Positions 1 to 8,334 of a DNA stretch of 64,000 nt are shown here, piece after piece (position 1 is the first letter of the stretch; each line of letters begins with the position of its first letter). Location of the stretch: positions 1 to 64,000 of the forward strand of contig DGWI01000049.1 of NCBI GenBank assembly GCA_002396085.1. The letters run 5' to 3'. A model generated the notes under the pieces. That model worked only from the letters and a program-made list of their open reading frames with translations. It did no database searches and was not told where the DNA came from. The stretch is from Porphyromonadaceae bacterium UBA4262. GTDB lineage: Bacteria; Bacteroidota; Bacteroidia; Bacteroidales; Muribaculaceae. The position numbers and the translations under genes were made by a program.

Positions 1-2
1 TA

Positions 3-3000
3 TCCTGCAATTTGACCTATACACCTGAGTTGCGCATCTATCTCAATCCCGGCCATGGATCCTTTGGCCCCAATGACCGGCCATTGAGCACTGTCAATCA
101 CCCCAACACCAGTTCGTTGAGCGATCCCGACTCACTAGGTTTCTATGAAGGACGCGGCACATTGCAGCGCGCGTTCGGTATCGCTAAGTATCTCAAGCAA
201 GTGGGCTTCAAGAGCGAGAATATAGTCTTTTCGCGTCTGGCCAACGGCCCGTGGCCCTATGTGGCTGGAGCCGAGGATGCCGAGGTATATAACCGTCCAT
301 TGGCCGAAATCTGCGAGGAGGTCGAGGCCGGTAACTTCGACATGTTCCTCAGCGACCACTCCAATGCCAATGTCGACGGCGACATGGTCAACTACCCGCT
401 GGCACTCTACCGCGGTTATGACCAGGGGCAGACCGGCGATGCGGGTTATAACGGCGAGGCCGTACCCGGCAGTTATGCCATGGCCGATGCCGTGTGGGAC
501 ACTCACTACATGAACGAGTTGGACCCCCAGAGTGCCTACTCGCGCACCAACAAGAACATCCGCGGCGACATTAACTTCTACGGCAGTTACTCGACCGCCA
601 CGCGCAGCAACGGCAACCGCTACAGTGGCTATCTGGGCGTGCTCAAGCATGGCGTGCCGGGATTCCTCTTCGAGGCATTCTTCCACACCTACCAGCCTGC
701 TCGCCACCGTGCCCTCAACTTCGACTACGATCGGCAGGAAGGGCGTCGCGAGGCACGAGGCATTGCACGTTACTTTGACGTTCCTGGGCTCAACACGGGC
801 GACATCATGGGACATGTGCGTGACTTGCACGAGAAGTTCTCGCACACCTACTACAAGCCCATGGCTGGCACCGACGATGCCCTGTTGCCGCTTAATGGAG
901 CAGAGGTCAAACTCTACCGTGGCAATGAGATTGTGGCTAGTTACACAGTCGACAACGAGTACAATGGAATCTTTGTGTTTGAAGACTTGGAGCCAGGTGA
1001 GTATATGATTGGTGCCACACTCGATGGCTACAAGATCATGGACGAGTTGGTTGCTGTCACTGTCACAGCCGACCAGACCGCCTATGCCAAGATTTACCTT
1101 GAAAATGAGGCATACGAGCCACCCACTGAGGTCTACGAGAACTATCCCGAGCCCGACCAGCCTGGCTACCTGAAGTTAGCCGATGAGTTTGTCTTCGACA
1201 AGACGGCACAGGCACTCGACCTGGTCGGTACCATCAAGGATGCTGTGCAACTGGGCGACTCGACCGTGGTGCTCACCAACGATGGCAAGACACCGCACCT
1301 CTATCTCGTCAAGACCAGCACCAAGGAGATGATCAAGGAACTCAGCACCGAGGGCATCTACACCGAGGACACTCCGGGCTTCTTCAGTGCGCTGAATGCC
1401 ATCAACCGCACCGCCGACAACAAGCTTGTGGGTGTGTCGCTCACCGAGAATCAGTTCAGTACCGACTATGTTGCCGACGGTTATGCCCGCGGCACGGCAC
1501 GCGTCTATATCTGGAACGACATCGATGGAGCCCCGGCACTGTTTGCATCGACGGCCAACTCGGGCAACTACTACAATGCCAATGTGGGTCACTCTATTCT
1601 GGTCAACGGCCCATCGACGGGTGAGTGCGAGGTCATTGTCACTGCCATGACCACTGGCTCGACCTGCAACATCCGTCTGGTGCACATCAGCATGGTCGAT
1701 GGCGAGCAGTCGTCGGTGTTCTACGACAACCTCTATTCCGATGGATTTGTCGGCAAGCAGGATGCCTACGGCGAGGAATTGCGCCTGATGGTCTCGCCCA
1801 ATGGCGATGACAAGACCATCCTGGGTGGCAAGGGCGTCATCAGCGAGTTTGTCACACCGGTGTCTAGTGCCGGACGCCCCTCCGACATCAAGTTGTTGAG
1901 CGACGAGTTTGGCGTTACGGGTGTCGGATTCCAGTGCTTCAAGTATGCCGGTCACAACTTGCTAGTCACGCCTTATGCTGTCGACGGTGTGGTCAAGGGC
2001 ATCAAGATTCTGGACATCACCGATGGCATTGACCAGGCCAAGCTCATCAAGACTGTCAACACCGACATTGATGTCGTGACAGGAGCACCAAGCAAGGCCA
2101 CACATCACGACCCGATTCTGAATGGACTCACCCAGAATATTGCCACTGCTGTGGTCGATGGCGAGGACATCCAGGCTGCACTCGTGGGTGCCGACGCACT
2201 CAACATCTTCACCACCAAGGGTGTCGACCAGCCGGTGGTCAAGGGTATCTATGCCTACGACCTGAACAAGACCGAGCAGGACGAGGAGTACACGTTCACC
2301 TTCAGTGCCAACGATGATGCCGTGAGTGGTACGCTCATCTTCACCGACCGTGAGACTGGACAAGTGCTGGGCGAGTATCCGCTGACCGACATCACCGAGG
2401 GCGAGAACACCGTCACGCTGAACAAAGACCAGATTCCGGGCGAGGAGGGGCAGACCATTGACTGGGCTGTCAACTTGCAGGGCAATACCATCCCCACGTT
2501 CGGGCTGATCAATGATCCCAACGACTTCAACTACACCTACACGTTCAATACCGTCGACAAGAACCCCGAGAGCCTCTACTTCGGGCGCATCTATGTCGGG
2601 CACCGTCCTGGTACTTCCAGTGCCGAGAATGGCTTGTGGATCTACAATCCCGACTACACCCGTGTCAATGATGCAGTCATCAACACCCGCAGCGACGGCA
2701 ATACGTTCCGCAGCAACTATCGTTTGGCCATCGACCCGGAGGGCAAGGTTTATATGCCCGACTGGGGCGACCCGACATCGGGTGTCTATGTTTTTGATCC
2801 AGCCAATCAAGAGGCCGGCTTCAAGCCATTCTTTGCCAACGAGGACGGCTCGCTGCTGAGCCGCGACGGTAACGGTATGCTCACCAACGCCGAGGGCGTG
2901 GCAGTGGGTGGATCGGTTCCGGGTCTGCACATCGTGGGCACTGGTGCCGACACCAAGATGTTTGTCTATAACGAGGACATCGTGGTCAACGGCAGTGGCA

Positions 3001-3731
3001 ACAACGTCAGTGTCTACAACATCGGCAATGACGATGGTACGCTCGCTACCTACTGGAATCAGGCACCCGATGCAACCTATGCAGTCGGAGCCTATGAAGC
3101 CAACGGCAACGGCAATGTATGGGGACGACCCGACGGCAGTTGCTGGGTGGCACAGTATCGAAGCACGGGCAACAACACCCGTGGTGTGCCATCGCTGCTG
3201 TTTGTTGACCCACAGGGCAACATCACCTACAACTCGGGTGCTGATGTTGACTTTGCGGCAACCTACATGAATGGTTCGGCCATGGGCGGGTTTGCCATGA
3301 GTGATGACGAGAGTACGTTTGTCGTGTGCGATGGCAGCGGAACGCTCCAGTTCTATGGCCTGGAGATTGCCGACAACACTCCGTCGTTGACACCGCTCTA
3401 CTCGTTCAAGCCTACCGAGGCGCTGCGCAGTGGTGGCCTCTATCAGATTAACTTCGACTACGCCGGCAACCTCATCTGTTCGGGTGCCAAAGTCGGCATC
3501 TACTCAATTCCGACCGAGGACAACCAGAGCACCACGCCGGCACGCGACGAGCTGGCCATCGTCAAGCCTTCTGTGACGTCGGTCAATGATGTCGAGGTTA
3601 GCCGTCATGTCAAGGCTGTGCGCTATGTTAACCCCGCCGGGCAGCAGAGCAACCGTCCGTTTGACGGCGTGAACATCGTCATCACCACCTACGATGATGG
3701 CACGCAGAAGACCACCAAGGTCGTTCGTTGA
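3..3731 (+). CDS. Secreted N-acetylmuramoyl-L-alanine amidase-like multidomain protein (5' end cut by window)
   Basis: The frame is open to the left edge, so the N-terminus and any signal peptide are missing; about 1240 residues are visible. Counting from the TTG at 12, an Amidase_3-like domain occupies roughly residues 5-260, with NPGHG (His15), GFYEG (Glu46) and SDHSNA (His116) matching the zinc ligands and FLFEAFF matching the late catalytic Glu. A small carboxypeptidase-regulatory/PEGA-like beta domain follows (about 285-365), then a long beta-rich region that looks like one or two propellers, and a tail ending in DGTQKTTKVVR that resembles type IX-like sorting domains. Inferred role: an envelope-exported peptidoglycan amidase or glycan-binding surface protein. 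The amidase call is good; the propeller's function is unknown. A strong hairpin terminator follows. Confidence 0.75.
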   Translation, partial: SCNLTYTPELRIYLNPGHGSFGPNDRPLSTVNHPNTSSLSDPDSLGFYEGRGTLQRAFGIAKYLKQVGFKSENIVFSRLANGPWPYVAGAEDAEVYNRPLAEICEEVEAGNFDMFLSDHSNANVDGDMVNYPLALYRGYDQGQTGDAGYNGEAVPGSYAMADAVWDTHYMNELDPQSAYSRTNKNIRGDINFYGSYSTATRSNGNRYSGYLGVLKHGVPGFLFEAFFHTYQPARHRALNFDYDRQEGRREARGIARYFDVPGLNTGDIMGHVRDLHEKFSHTYYKPMAGTDDALLPLNGAEVKLYRGNEIVASYTVDNEYNGIFVFEDLEPGEYMIGATLDGYKIMDELVAVTVTADQTAYAKIYLENEAYEPPTEVYENYPEPDQPGYLKLADEFVFDKTAQALDLVGTIKDAVQLGDSTVVLTNDGKTPHLYLVKTSTKEMIKELSTEGIYTEDTPGFFSALNAINRTADNKLVGVSLTENQFSTDYVADGYARGTARVYIWNDIDGAPALFASTANSGNYYNANVGHSILVNGPSTGECEVIVTAMTTGSTCNIRLVHISMVDGEQSSVFYDNLYSDGFVGKQDAYGEELRLMVSPNGDDKTILGGKGVISEFVTPVSSAGRPSDIKLLSDEFGVTGVGFQCFKYAGHNLLVTPYAVDGVVKGIKILDITDGIDQAKLIKTVNTDIDVVTGAPSKATHHDPILNGLTQNIATAVVDGEDIQAALVGADALNIFTTKGVDQPVVKGIYAYDLNKTEQDEEYTFTFSANDDAVSGTLIFTDRETGQVLGEYPLTDITEGENTVTLNKDQIPGEEGQTIDWAVNLQGNTIPTFGLINDPNDFNYTYTFNTVDKNPESLYFGRIYVGHRPGTSSAENGLWIYNPDYTRVNDAVINTRSDGNTFRSNYRLAIDPEGKVYMPDWGDPTSGVYVFDPANQEAGFKPFFANEDGSLLSRDGNGMLTNAEGVAVGGSVPGLHIVGTGADTKMFVYNEDIVVNGSGNNVSVYNIGNDDGTLATYWNQAPDATYAVGAYEANGNGNVWGRPDGSCWVAQYRSTGNNTRGVPSLLFVDPQGNITYNSGADVDFAATYMNGSAMGGFAMSDDESTFVVCDGSGTLQFYGLEIADNTPSLTPLYSFKPTEALRSGGLYQINFDYAGNLICSGAKVGIYSIPTEDNQSTTPARDELAIVKPSVTSVNDVEVSRHVKAVRYVNPAGQQSNRPFDGVNIVITTYDDGTQKTTKVVR

Positions 3732-3752
3732 TTCAAGCACTATGCACGATTG

Positions 3753-3781
3753 AACGCCTGGCCACACGGCCAGGCGTTTTT
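3753..3781 (+). terminator. Rho-independent terminator after the amidase-like gene
   Basis: A perfect 11-bp stem, AACGCCTGGCC paired with GGCCAGGCGTT around an ACAC loop, runs straight into a T tract. It lies 22 bases after the stop codon. Confidence 0.9.
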
Positions 3782-3834
3782 GTACAATGGAACATCAATT
3801 CCCCATTTTCATTCCGTTATCAGTTGTCGCAAAT

Positions 3835-3899
3835 AACCGAGAACTGAAAACTGAAGACCGAGCACTCATTTTTCAATTCTCAATTTTCAATTCTCAATT
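3835..3899 (+). repeat. Heptamer array upstream of the first deoxynucleoside kinase promoter
   Basis: Phased 7-bp units: AACCGAG, AACTGAA, AACTGAA, GACCGAG at 3835-3862, one degenerate unit, then TTCAATT, CTCAATT, TTCAATT, CTCAATT at 3872-3899. The last unit ends 8 nt before the -7 box, so the array covers the -33 region. Similar arrays sit at the same place before the GSCFA gene and guaA. Confidence 0.8.
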
Positions 3900-3907
3900 A
3901 AAAATAC

Positions 3908-3915
3908 TACCTTTG
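3908..3915 (+). promoter_or_regulatory. Bacteroidetes -7 box TACCTTTG for the first deoxynucleoside kinase
   Basis: Exact match to TAnnTTTG, 23 nt before the ATG at 3939. No clear -33 TTG is seen; the heptamer array occupies that position. Confidence 0.75.
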
Positions 3916-3938
3916 TAGTCTCGAAAAACTGACATCGC

Positions 3939-4568
3939 ATGCACATCGCCATAGCAGGAAACATTGGCAGCGGCAAGTCGACCCTGACACGGTTGCTGGC
4001 CCGACACTACGGCTGGATACCGCGATTTGAGACCGTCGAGCACAATCCCTATCTCGAGGACTACTATCGCGACATCCACCGCTGGTCGTTCAATCTGGAG
4101 GTGTTCTTTCTCAAGGAGCGCTTCAGAGATTTGCTGTCCATCGCGCAGTCGAGCGAGACCGTCATTCAAGATCGCTCCATCTTTGAGGGCGTCTATGTGT
4201 TCATGGCCAACAACAAGGCCATGGGCAACCTCAGCGACCGCGACTACAACACTTACATGGAACTGTTCGAGCAGATGCTCTCGGTGGTCAAGTTACCCGA
4301 CTTGATGATCTATTTGCGAGCCTCGGTGGCGCATCTGGTGGGCAATATCCAGAAGCGTGGCCGTGACTATGAGCAGACCATGAAACTGGAGTATCTTGAG
4401 AGCCTGAACGAGCGTTACGAGGACTTCATCACCCGCCAGTACAAGGGACGTGTGATGATTGTCGAGAAAGATAACTTGGACTTTGAGAACCGGCCCGAAG
4501 ACTTCGCGCAGGTCACCGACCGCATCGACCGCCTCCTCTACGGCCTCTTCTCCGACACAGATCCTTAA
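3939..4568 (+). CDS. Deoxynucleoside kinase (first of a tandem pair)
   Basis: 209 residues, cytosolic. The P-loop GNIGSGKST lies at residues 8-16 and is followed by RFETVEHNPYLEDYY and RWSFNLEVFFL, typical of the deoxyadenosine/deoxyguanosine/deoxycytidine kinase family, with the DRSIFEG (ERS/DRS) and RGRDYEQ lid motifs. It phosphorylates deoxynucleosides to dNMPs for salvage. The ATG at 3939 starts right at MHIAIAG, as in homologues. A paralogue of nearly the same length follows 170 bp downstream. Which base each one prefers cannot be read from sequence alone. Confidence 0.92.
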   Translation: MHIAIAGNIGSGKSTLTRLLARHYGWIPRFETVEHNPYLEDYYRDIHRWSFNLEVFFLKERFRDLLSIAQSSETVIQDRSIFEGVYVFMANNKAMGNLSDRDYNTYMELFEQMLSVVKLPDLMIYLRASVAHLVGNIQKRGRDYEQTMKLEYLESLNERYEDFITRQYKGRVMIVEKDNLDFENRPEDFAQVTDRIDRLLYGLFSDTDP

Positions 4569-4641
4569 CCCCCTCTGCAAAATGAACAATGTAGAGACGT
4601 GGCGTGCACGTGATCGCCAGCCCAAGCTATCGCCCCCACTC

Positions 4642-4729
4642 CTCAACTCCTAGATTTCTAAACTTCTAAACTCCTAGAATTCTAGTCTACTTAACTACTT
4701 AACTCCTTAACTACATAACTACTTAACTC
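4642..4729 (+). repeat. Octamer array between the two deoxynucleoside kinase genes
   Basis: Eleven phased 8-bp units of the type CTNAACTN fill 88 bp without a break in register, for example CTTAACTA, CTTAACTC, CTTAACTA, CATAACTA, CTTAACTC at 4690-4729. The array ends 9 nt before the ATG of the second kinase. No -7 box is visible in this gap, so the second gene may depend on read-through. Confidence 0.8.
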
Positions 4730-4738
4730 CTAAATAAT

Positions 4739-5359
4739 ATGCACATCGCAGTAGCAGGAAACATCGGATGTGGCAAGACCACACTCACACGCATGCTCGC
4801 GCAGCGTTATGGTTGGACACCGCGCTATGAGTCGGTGGCCGACAACCCCTATCTGGCCGACTTCTATGCCGACATGAAGCGGTGGTCGTTCAACTTGCAG
4901 ATCTACTTCCTGAATCGCCGCTTCAAGGAGGTGGTTGAGATCTCGCAGAGCGACGAGTATATCATTCAGGATCGCACCATCTTTGAGGATGCATGCATCT
5001 TTGCGCCCAACTTGCACGACCAGGGCATGATGAGCGACCGCGACTTTGACAACTACAAGGACTTGTTCGACCTGATGATGTCGCTGGTCAAGTTGCCCGA
5101 CCTGATGATCTACATCCGCTCGAGCATCCCGACCCTGGTGGCACAGATCCAGAAGCGGGGACGCGAGTATGAACAGACGATGCGTCTCGACTATCTGCAA
5201 GGCCTGGAGAAGCGTTATGAGCAGTGGATTGCCGACTACAAGGGACCCTTGCTGGTCATCGACGGCGACAACTGCAAGTTTGGTGACAATCCCGAGCACT
5301 TTGCGCAGGTCACCGACCGCATCGACACCATGCTCTACGGTCTCTTCCCCATGCTCTGA
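4739..5359 (+). CDS. Deoxynucleoside kinase (second of a tandem pair)
   Basis: 206 residues, close paralogue of the gene just upstream: P-loop GNIGCGKTT at residues 8-16, then RYESVADNPYLADFY, RWSFNLQIYFL, DRTIFEDACIF and RGREYEQ. The salvage role is as for its neighbour. The P-loop differs at two positions (CGKTT against SGKST), and the ERS-type motif is DRTIFED rather than DRSIFEG, which could alter substrate choice. Tandem kinase pairs of this family are known to form heterodimers with split specificity in lactobacilli; whether that holds here is inference. No promoter or terminator is obvious next to it. Confidence 0.92.
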   Translation: MHIAVAGNIGCGKTTLTRMLAQRYGWTPRYESVADNPYLADFYADMKRWSFNLQIYFLNRRFKEVVEISQSDEYIIQDRTIFEDACIFAPNLHDQGMMSDRDFDNYKDLFDLMMSLVKLPDLMIYIRSSIPTLVAQIQKRGREYEQTMRLDYLQGLEKRYEQWIADYKGPLLVIDGDNCKFGDNPEHFAQVTDRIDTMLYGLFPML

Positions 5360-5422
5360 CAAGCTCAATCTCCCATCCGTTGAATTAAAGTGACCGCCTG
5401 GCTGTTTATCAGTGAGGCGGTC

Positions 5423-5450
5423 AACTGTTAACTATAGACTATCAACTATA
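5423..5450. repeat. Heptamer array between convergent genes
   Basis: Four phased units: AACTGTT, AACTATA, GACTATC, AACTATA. It lies between the second kinase and the stop codon of the surface-protein fragment on the minus strand. Confidence 0.6.
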
Positions 5451-5452
5451 CA

Positions 5453-5826
5453 TTAGAAGACGGCCTTGGTCGTGTGGGTCGAACCGTCGGTGCGGGTGAC
5501 GACCACCACGTTCACACCCTTGAAGGGCTTGTCGCTGGTCATACCGCTCAGGTTCACATACTTCACGCTAGCCACATCGCTGGCATCGATGCCCTCAACA
5601 CCGGTGATCGTGTCACCCTGCCGGTATATTTGCGAATGCCGGTGATGGTGACTGTGCCGGTACCTGTGATGTTCTCGCCATATTCTTTCGTAATGTCATC
5701 TGAGGTCAGTCCTGCTGCTTCACCTGCGGTAGAGATGTAGACAATTGGCTGGATTGAGCCGCCAGTCCAGCTTTGCTGAGGAATGGGCAAAAACATATCG
5801 GCGGTGATCGGGGTACATTTTACGAA
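5453..5826 (-). pseudogene. Frameshifted C-terminal fragment of a type IX-like exported surface protein
   Basis: On the minus strand one frame reads SWTGGSIQPIVYISTAGEA through GTGTVTITGIRKYTG; the next frame then carries on as QGDTITGVEGIDASDVASV and KPFKGVNVVVVTRTDGSTH up to a stop at 5453-5455. The second part is a typical C-terminal sorting-like tail, very similar in plan to the tail of the amidase-like protein at the window start. The join, near 5620-5630, needs a one-base shift. No start codon or signal peptide exists upstream: a stop is met at about 5827 and the asparaginase stop lies at 5845. I read it as the 3' remnant of a larger surface gene. A sequencing error at the shift is possible but would not restore a start. 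Confidence 0.7.
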
Positions 5827-5844
5827 ATAGCATCAAAATTCTTC

Positions 5845-6870
5845 TCAGATTGTTACCTCGCCGCACAGGGCACAGTTGAGGTAGTGCTTGACGGTCTCGG
5901 GCTGGAGGTCGAGACCGAAGAGATACATCAACTTGGTGATGGCGGCCTCGCTGGTGATGTCGTGACCACTGACTGCACCGGCTGCTGTGAGGCTGTTGCC
6001 GGTCTCATAGAGTGTGCCGCGCACCCCGCCGTTGACACACTGCGTGACGTTGAGGATGACGATGCCGCGCTCGCAGGCCTGGCGAATCTCGTCGGTGAAC
6101 CACGGGTCGCTGGGACTGTTGCCGGCACCGTAGGTCTTGAGAACGATGCCCTTGATGCCCGGTGTGGCGAGCAGATGGTGCAGCGTCTGGGGGGTCATGC
6201 CGGGGTTGAGTTCAAGGAACATGACACCCGGATCCATCGCATATCGCACCTTGAGCGGGCGGCGCGACGGCGAGCGATAGAGCGCCTCGCGACGGAAGTC
6301 GATGCCCAGCCCCACACGCGCCAGTGGCGGATAGTTGTAACTGCGGAAGGCGTTGAAGTTGTCGGCACTCATCTTGGTCGACCGGTTGCCGCGCCACAGC
6401 GAGTTGTCGAACAGGATGGCCACCTCTTGCACCATGGGCTCGCCGTTCTTGTCGGTGGCGGCTGCCACTTGCAGGGCTGTGATGAGGTTCTCCTCGCCGT
6501 CGGTGCGCACCTCGCCAATGGGCAGTTGCGAGCCGGTGATGATGACGGGCTTGTGCAGGTTCTCGAGCATGAAACTCAAGGCCGAGGCTGTGTAGGCCAT
6601 GGTGTCGGTGCCGTGGAGCACGACGAAGCCGTCGTAGTCGTCATAGTTCTCCTCGATGGCACGCGCCATGTCGCGCCAGTGGCTGGGGTTCATGTTGCTA
6701 CTGTCGATGGGTGGATTGAACTGGATGTTGTCAATCTCATAGTCGAGTTTCTTGATCTTGGGCACGTTGTCAATCAGGTGCGAGAAGTCGAACGGTTGCA
6801 GGGCGTGGGTGGCAGGATTCTCAATCATGCCGATGGTTCCGCCGGTATAAATGATGAGTATTCGAGGCAC
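5845..6870 (-). CDS. ansA: Type I L-asparaginase
   Basis: 341 residues with no signal peptide, so cytosolic. It hydrolyses L-asparagine to aspartate and ammonia. YTGGTIGM at residues 8-15 carries the catalytic Thr and VLHGTDTMAYTASALSF carries the second Thr/Asp motif; GSQLPIGEVRTDGEENL is typical of the AnsA/type I branch. Length matches that branch. It is last in a same-strand run after tadA and the esterase gene, with 52 bp between it and the esterase stop. No terminator is seen beyond its stop, only the broken surface-protein fragment. Confidence 0.93.
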   Translation of the reverse strand: MPRILIIYTGGTIGMIENPATHALQPFDFSHLIDNVPKIKKLDYEIDNIQFNPPIDSSNMNPSHWRDMARAIEENYDDYDGFVVLHGTDTMAYTASALSFMLENLHKPVIITGSQLPIGEVRTDGEENLITALQVAAATDKNGEPMVQEVAILFDNSLWRGNRSTKMSADNFNAFRSYNYPPLARVGLGIDFRREALYRSPSRRPLKVRYAMDPGVMFLELNPGMTPQTLHHLLATPGIKGIVLKTYGAGNSPSDPWFTDEIRQACERGIVILNVTQCVNGGVRGTLYETGNSLTAAGAVSGHDITSEAAITKLMYLFGLDLQPETVKHYLNCALCGEVTI

Positions 6871-6922
6871 GGTTATGTAAATTAAGAGTTATTAGTTAAG
6901 CGTAGTCATTGGGCGTTTTCAA

Positions 6923-7834
6923 CTACTCTTGATCGACCGAGAAGTACTTGGCGAAGAAGAGCATGTGATAGTCGAGCGAGTTGATCCAGTAGGTCCATGA
7001 GTGATTGCCGGGACGGATGGTGAAGTCGTGGCCAATCTTGTGCTTGAGCAGCGCGTCGTGCAACTGGCAGTTGACCTTGTAGAAGAAGTCCTCGGCCCCG
7101 TCATCGATGATGATGGCCTGCTGTCCGTTCTTGAGCGTGGGCACCAGCGTGATGACCGAGTGGTCAATCCACCGCTGCTTGTTGTCGGCATAGGCACCGA
7201 GGCGCTTGTGGATGTTCCAGCGGTCGGGAAACTGGCTGATGTCGACCCCGCCACTCATGGCACCACATGCGCCATAGACATCGGTGTGCCGCCAGGCGCA
7301 CCACAACGCGCCATGACCGCCCATGCTCAGGCCCGTGATGGCACGGAACTTGCGCTCGGGCAGCGTGCGGTAGTGACTGTCGATAAATGCCACCAACTCC
7401 TGTGTGATGAAGGTCTCAAACTGCATCTTGGGGTCGATGGGCGAGTCGAAGTACCAACTGTCTTGCCCATCGGGGCAGACGATGATCACGCCATACTCGC
7501 TCGAGAGGTCGTCGAGGTCGGCCTTGGTGGGCCAGTCGCGATAACTGCCGTCGGCACCATGCAGCAGGTACACCACAGGGAACTGCTCTTCCTGCAAGTC
7601 GGGGTCGAAGTATTGTGCCGGCACGACCACTGTGGCGTTGATATCACGCCCCATCTTCTGGCTCTTGACGGCAACCACCTCGGTCTGCGGCTGCTCTTCG
7701 ATTTGCTCGATGGTTTGCGGGGCCTGACCGGGCGACAGCGCGGGGTCGGATGTGGCCGACGGTGTCGCGTTGCAGGCCGCAGTCAGTGCCATCGCGACAA
7801 ACAGCATCATCAGTTTCATGTTGTTCAGTTTCAT
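6923..7834 (-). CDS. Lipoprotein esterase of the esterase D/feruloyl esterase-like alpha/beta-hydrolase family
   Basis: 303 residues. The N-terminus MKLMMLFVAMALTAACN is a lipoprotein signal with the lipobox LTAAC. After a Pro/Gln-rich linker the hydrolase core begins near residue 55 and shows VVYLLHGADGSY (oxyanion region), GLSMGGHGAL (nucleophile elbow, Ser in GLSMG) and PGNHSWTYW (catalytic His). These are hallmarks of putative esterases (PF00756) acting on acyl or feruloyl sugar esters; the true substrate is unknown. Its ATG directly follows the tadA stop codon, so the two are translationally linked. A later Met at residue 6 is an alternative start. Confidence 0.85.
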   Translation of the reverse strand: MKLNNMKLMMLFVAMALTAACNATPSATSDPALSPGQAPQTIEQIEEQPQTEVVAVKSQKMGRDINATVVVPAQYFDPDLQEEQFPVVYLLHGADGSYRDWPTKADLDDLSSEYGVIIVCPDGQDSWYFDSPIDPKMQFETFITQELVAFIDSHYRTLPERKFRAITGLSMGGHGALWCAWRHTDVYGACGAMSGGVDISQFPDRWNIHKRLGAYADNKQRWIDHSVITLVPTLKNGQQAIIIDDGAEDFFYKVNCQLHDALLKHKIGHDFTIRPGNHSWTYWINSLDYHMLFFAKYFSVDQE

Positions 7835-8269
7835 CTATCGTTTGTTTTTAAAGAATTCTTTCATCAGTTCGGCGCACTCGTCGGCCAGGACTCCGCCCAC
7901 GACCTCGGTGCGACGGTGAAATGGGGTGGGGCAGTAGGTGTGATAGCCCCGCTTGTCGTCGGTGGTGCCATAGACCACGCGTGATATCTGGCTCCAGCCC
8001 AATGCTCCGGCGCACATCAGGCACGGCTCGACCGTGACATAGAGGGTGCACTCGGTCAGATACTTGCCGCCCAGGGTCTCGCTGGCGGCGGTGATGGCCT
8101 GCATCTCGGCATGTGCCGTCACGTCGGTCAGCGTCTCGGTCAGGTTGTGACCGCGGCCCACGACACGCCCCTTGCACACCACGATTGCCCCGATGGGCAC
8201 CTCGTCGCGTTCCATCGCCCGGTGCGCCTCGTCCAGCGCCATTCGCATGTATCGTTCGTCGTCGTTCAT
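7835..8269 (-). CDS. tadA: tRNA-specific adenosine deaminase
   Basis: 144 residues. It converts A34 of tRNA-Arg to inosine. The zinc site is complete: HAEMQ (His53, catalytic Glu55) and PCLMCAG (Cys83, Cys86). VPIGAIVV and the GHN segment are also family-typical. The stop codon abuts the start of the lipoprotein esterase with no gap. The 59-bp gap upstream is filled with a 9-bp repeat array and shows no -7 box. Confidence 0.92.
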   Translation of the reverse strand: MNDDERYMRMALDEAHRAMERDEVPIGAIVVCKGRVVGRGHNLTETLTDVTAHAEMQAITAASETLGGKYLTECTLYVTVEPCLMCAGALGWSQISRVVYGTTDDKRGYHTYCPTPFHRRTEVVGGVLADECAELMKEFFKNKR

Positions 8270-8280
8270 GATTCTGTTTT

Positions 8281-8334
8281 TCTCTAGGTGTTCTAGAATC
8301 TCTAGATTATCTGGAAAGTCTAGAGGGTCTATAG
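8281..8334. repeat. Nonamer TCTAG array between tadA and an LRR gene
   Basis: Six phased 9-bp units, most of them nnTCTAGnn: TCTCTAGGT, GTTCTAGAA, TCTCTAGAT, TATCTGGAA, AGTCTAGAG, GGTCTATAG. It overlaps the last two codons of the LRR gene. The same 9-bp design occurs at 9502-9546 and 36670-36714. Confidence 0.75.

Noticed and set aside
5773..6885. A 370-codon plus-strand frame opposite asparaginase
   Set aside because: Asparaginase motifs are complete on the minus strand; the plus frame is a shadow.
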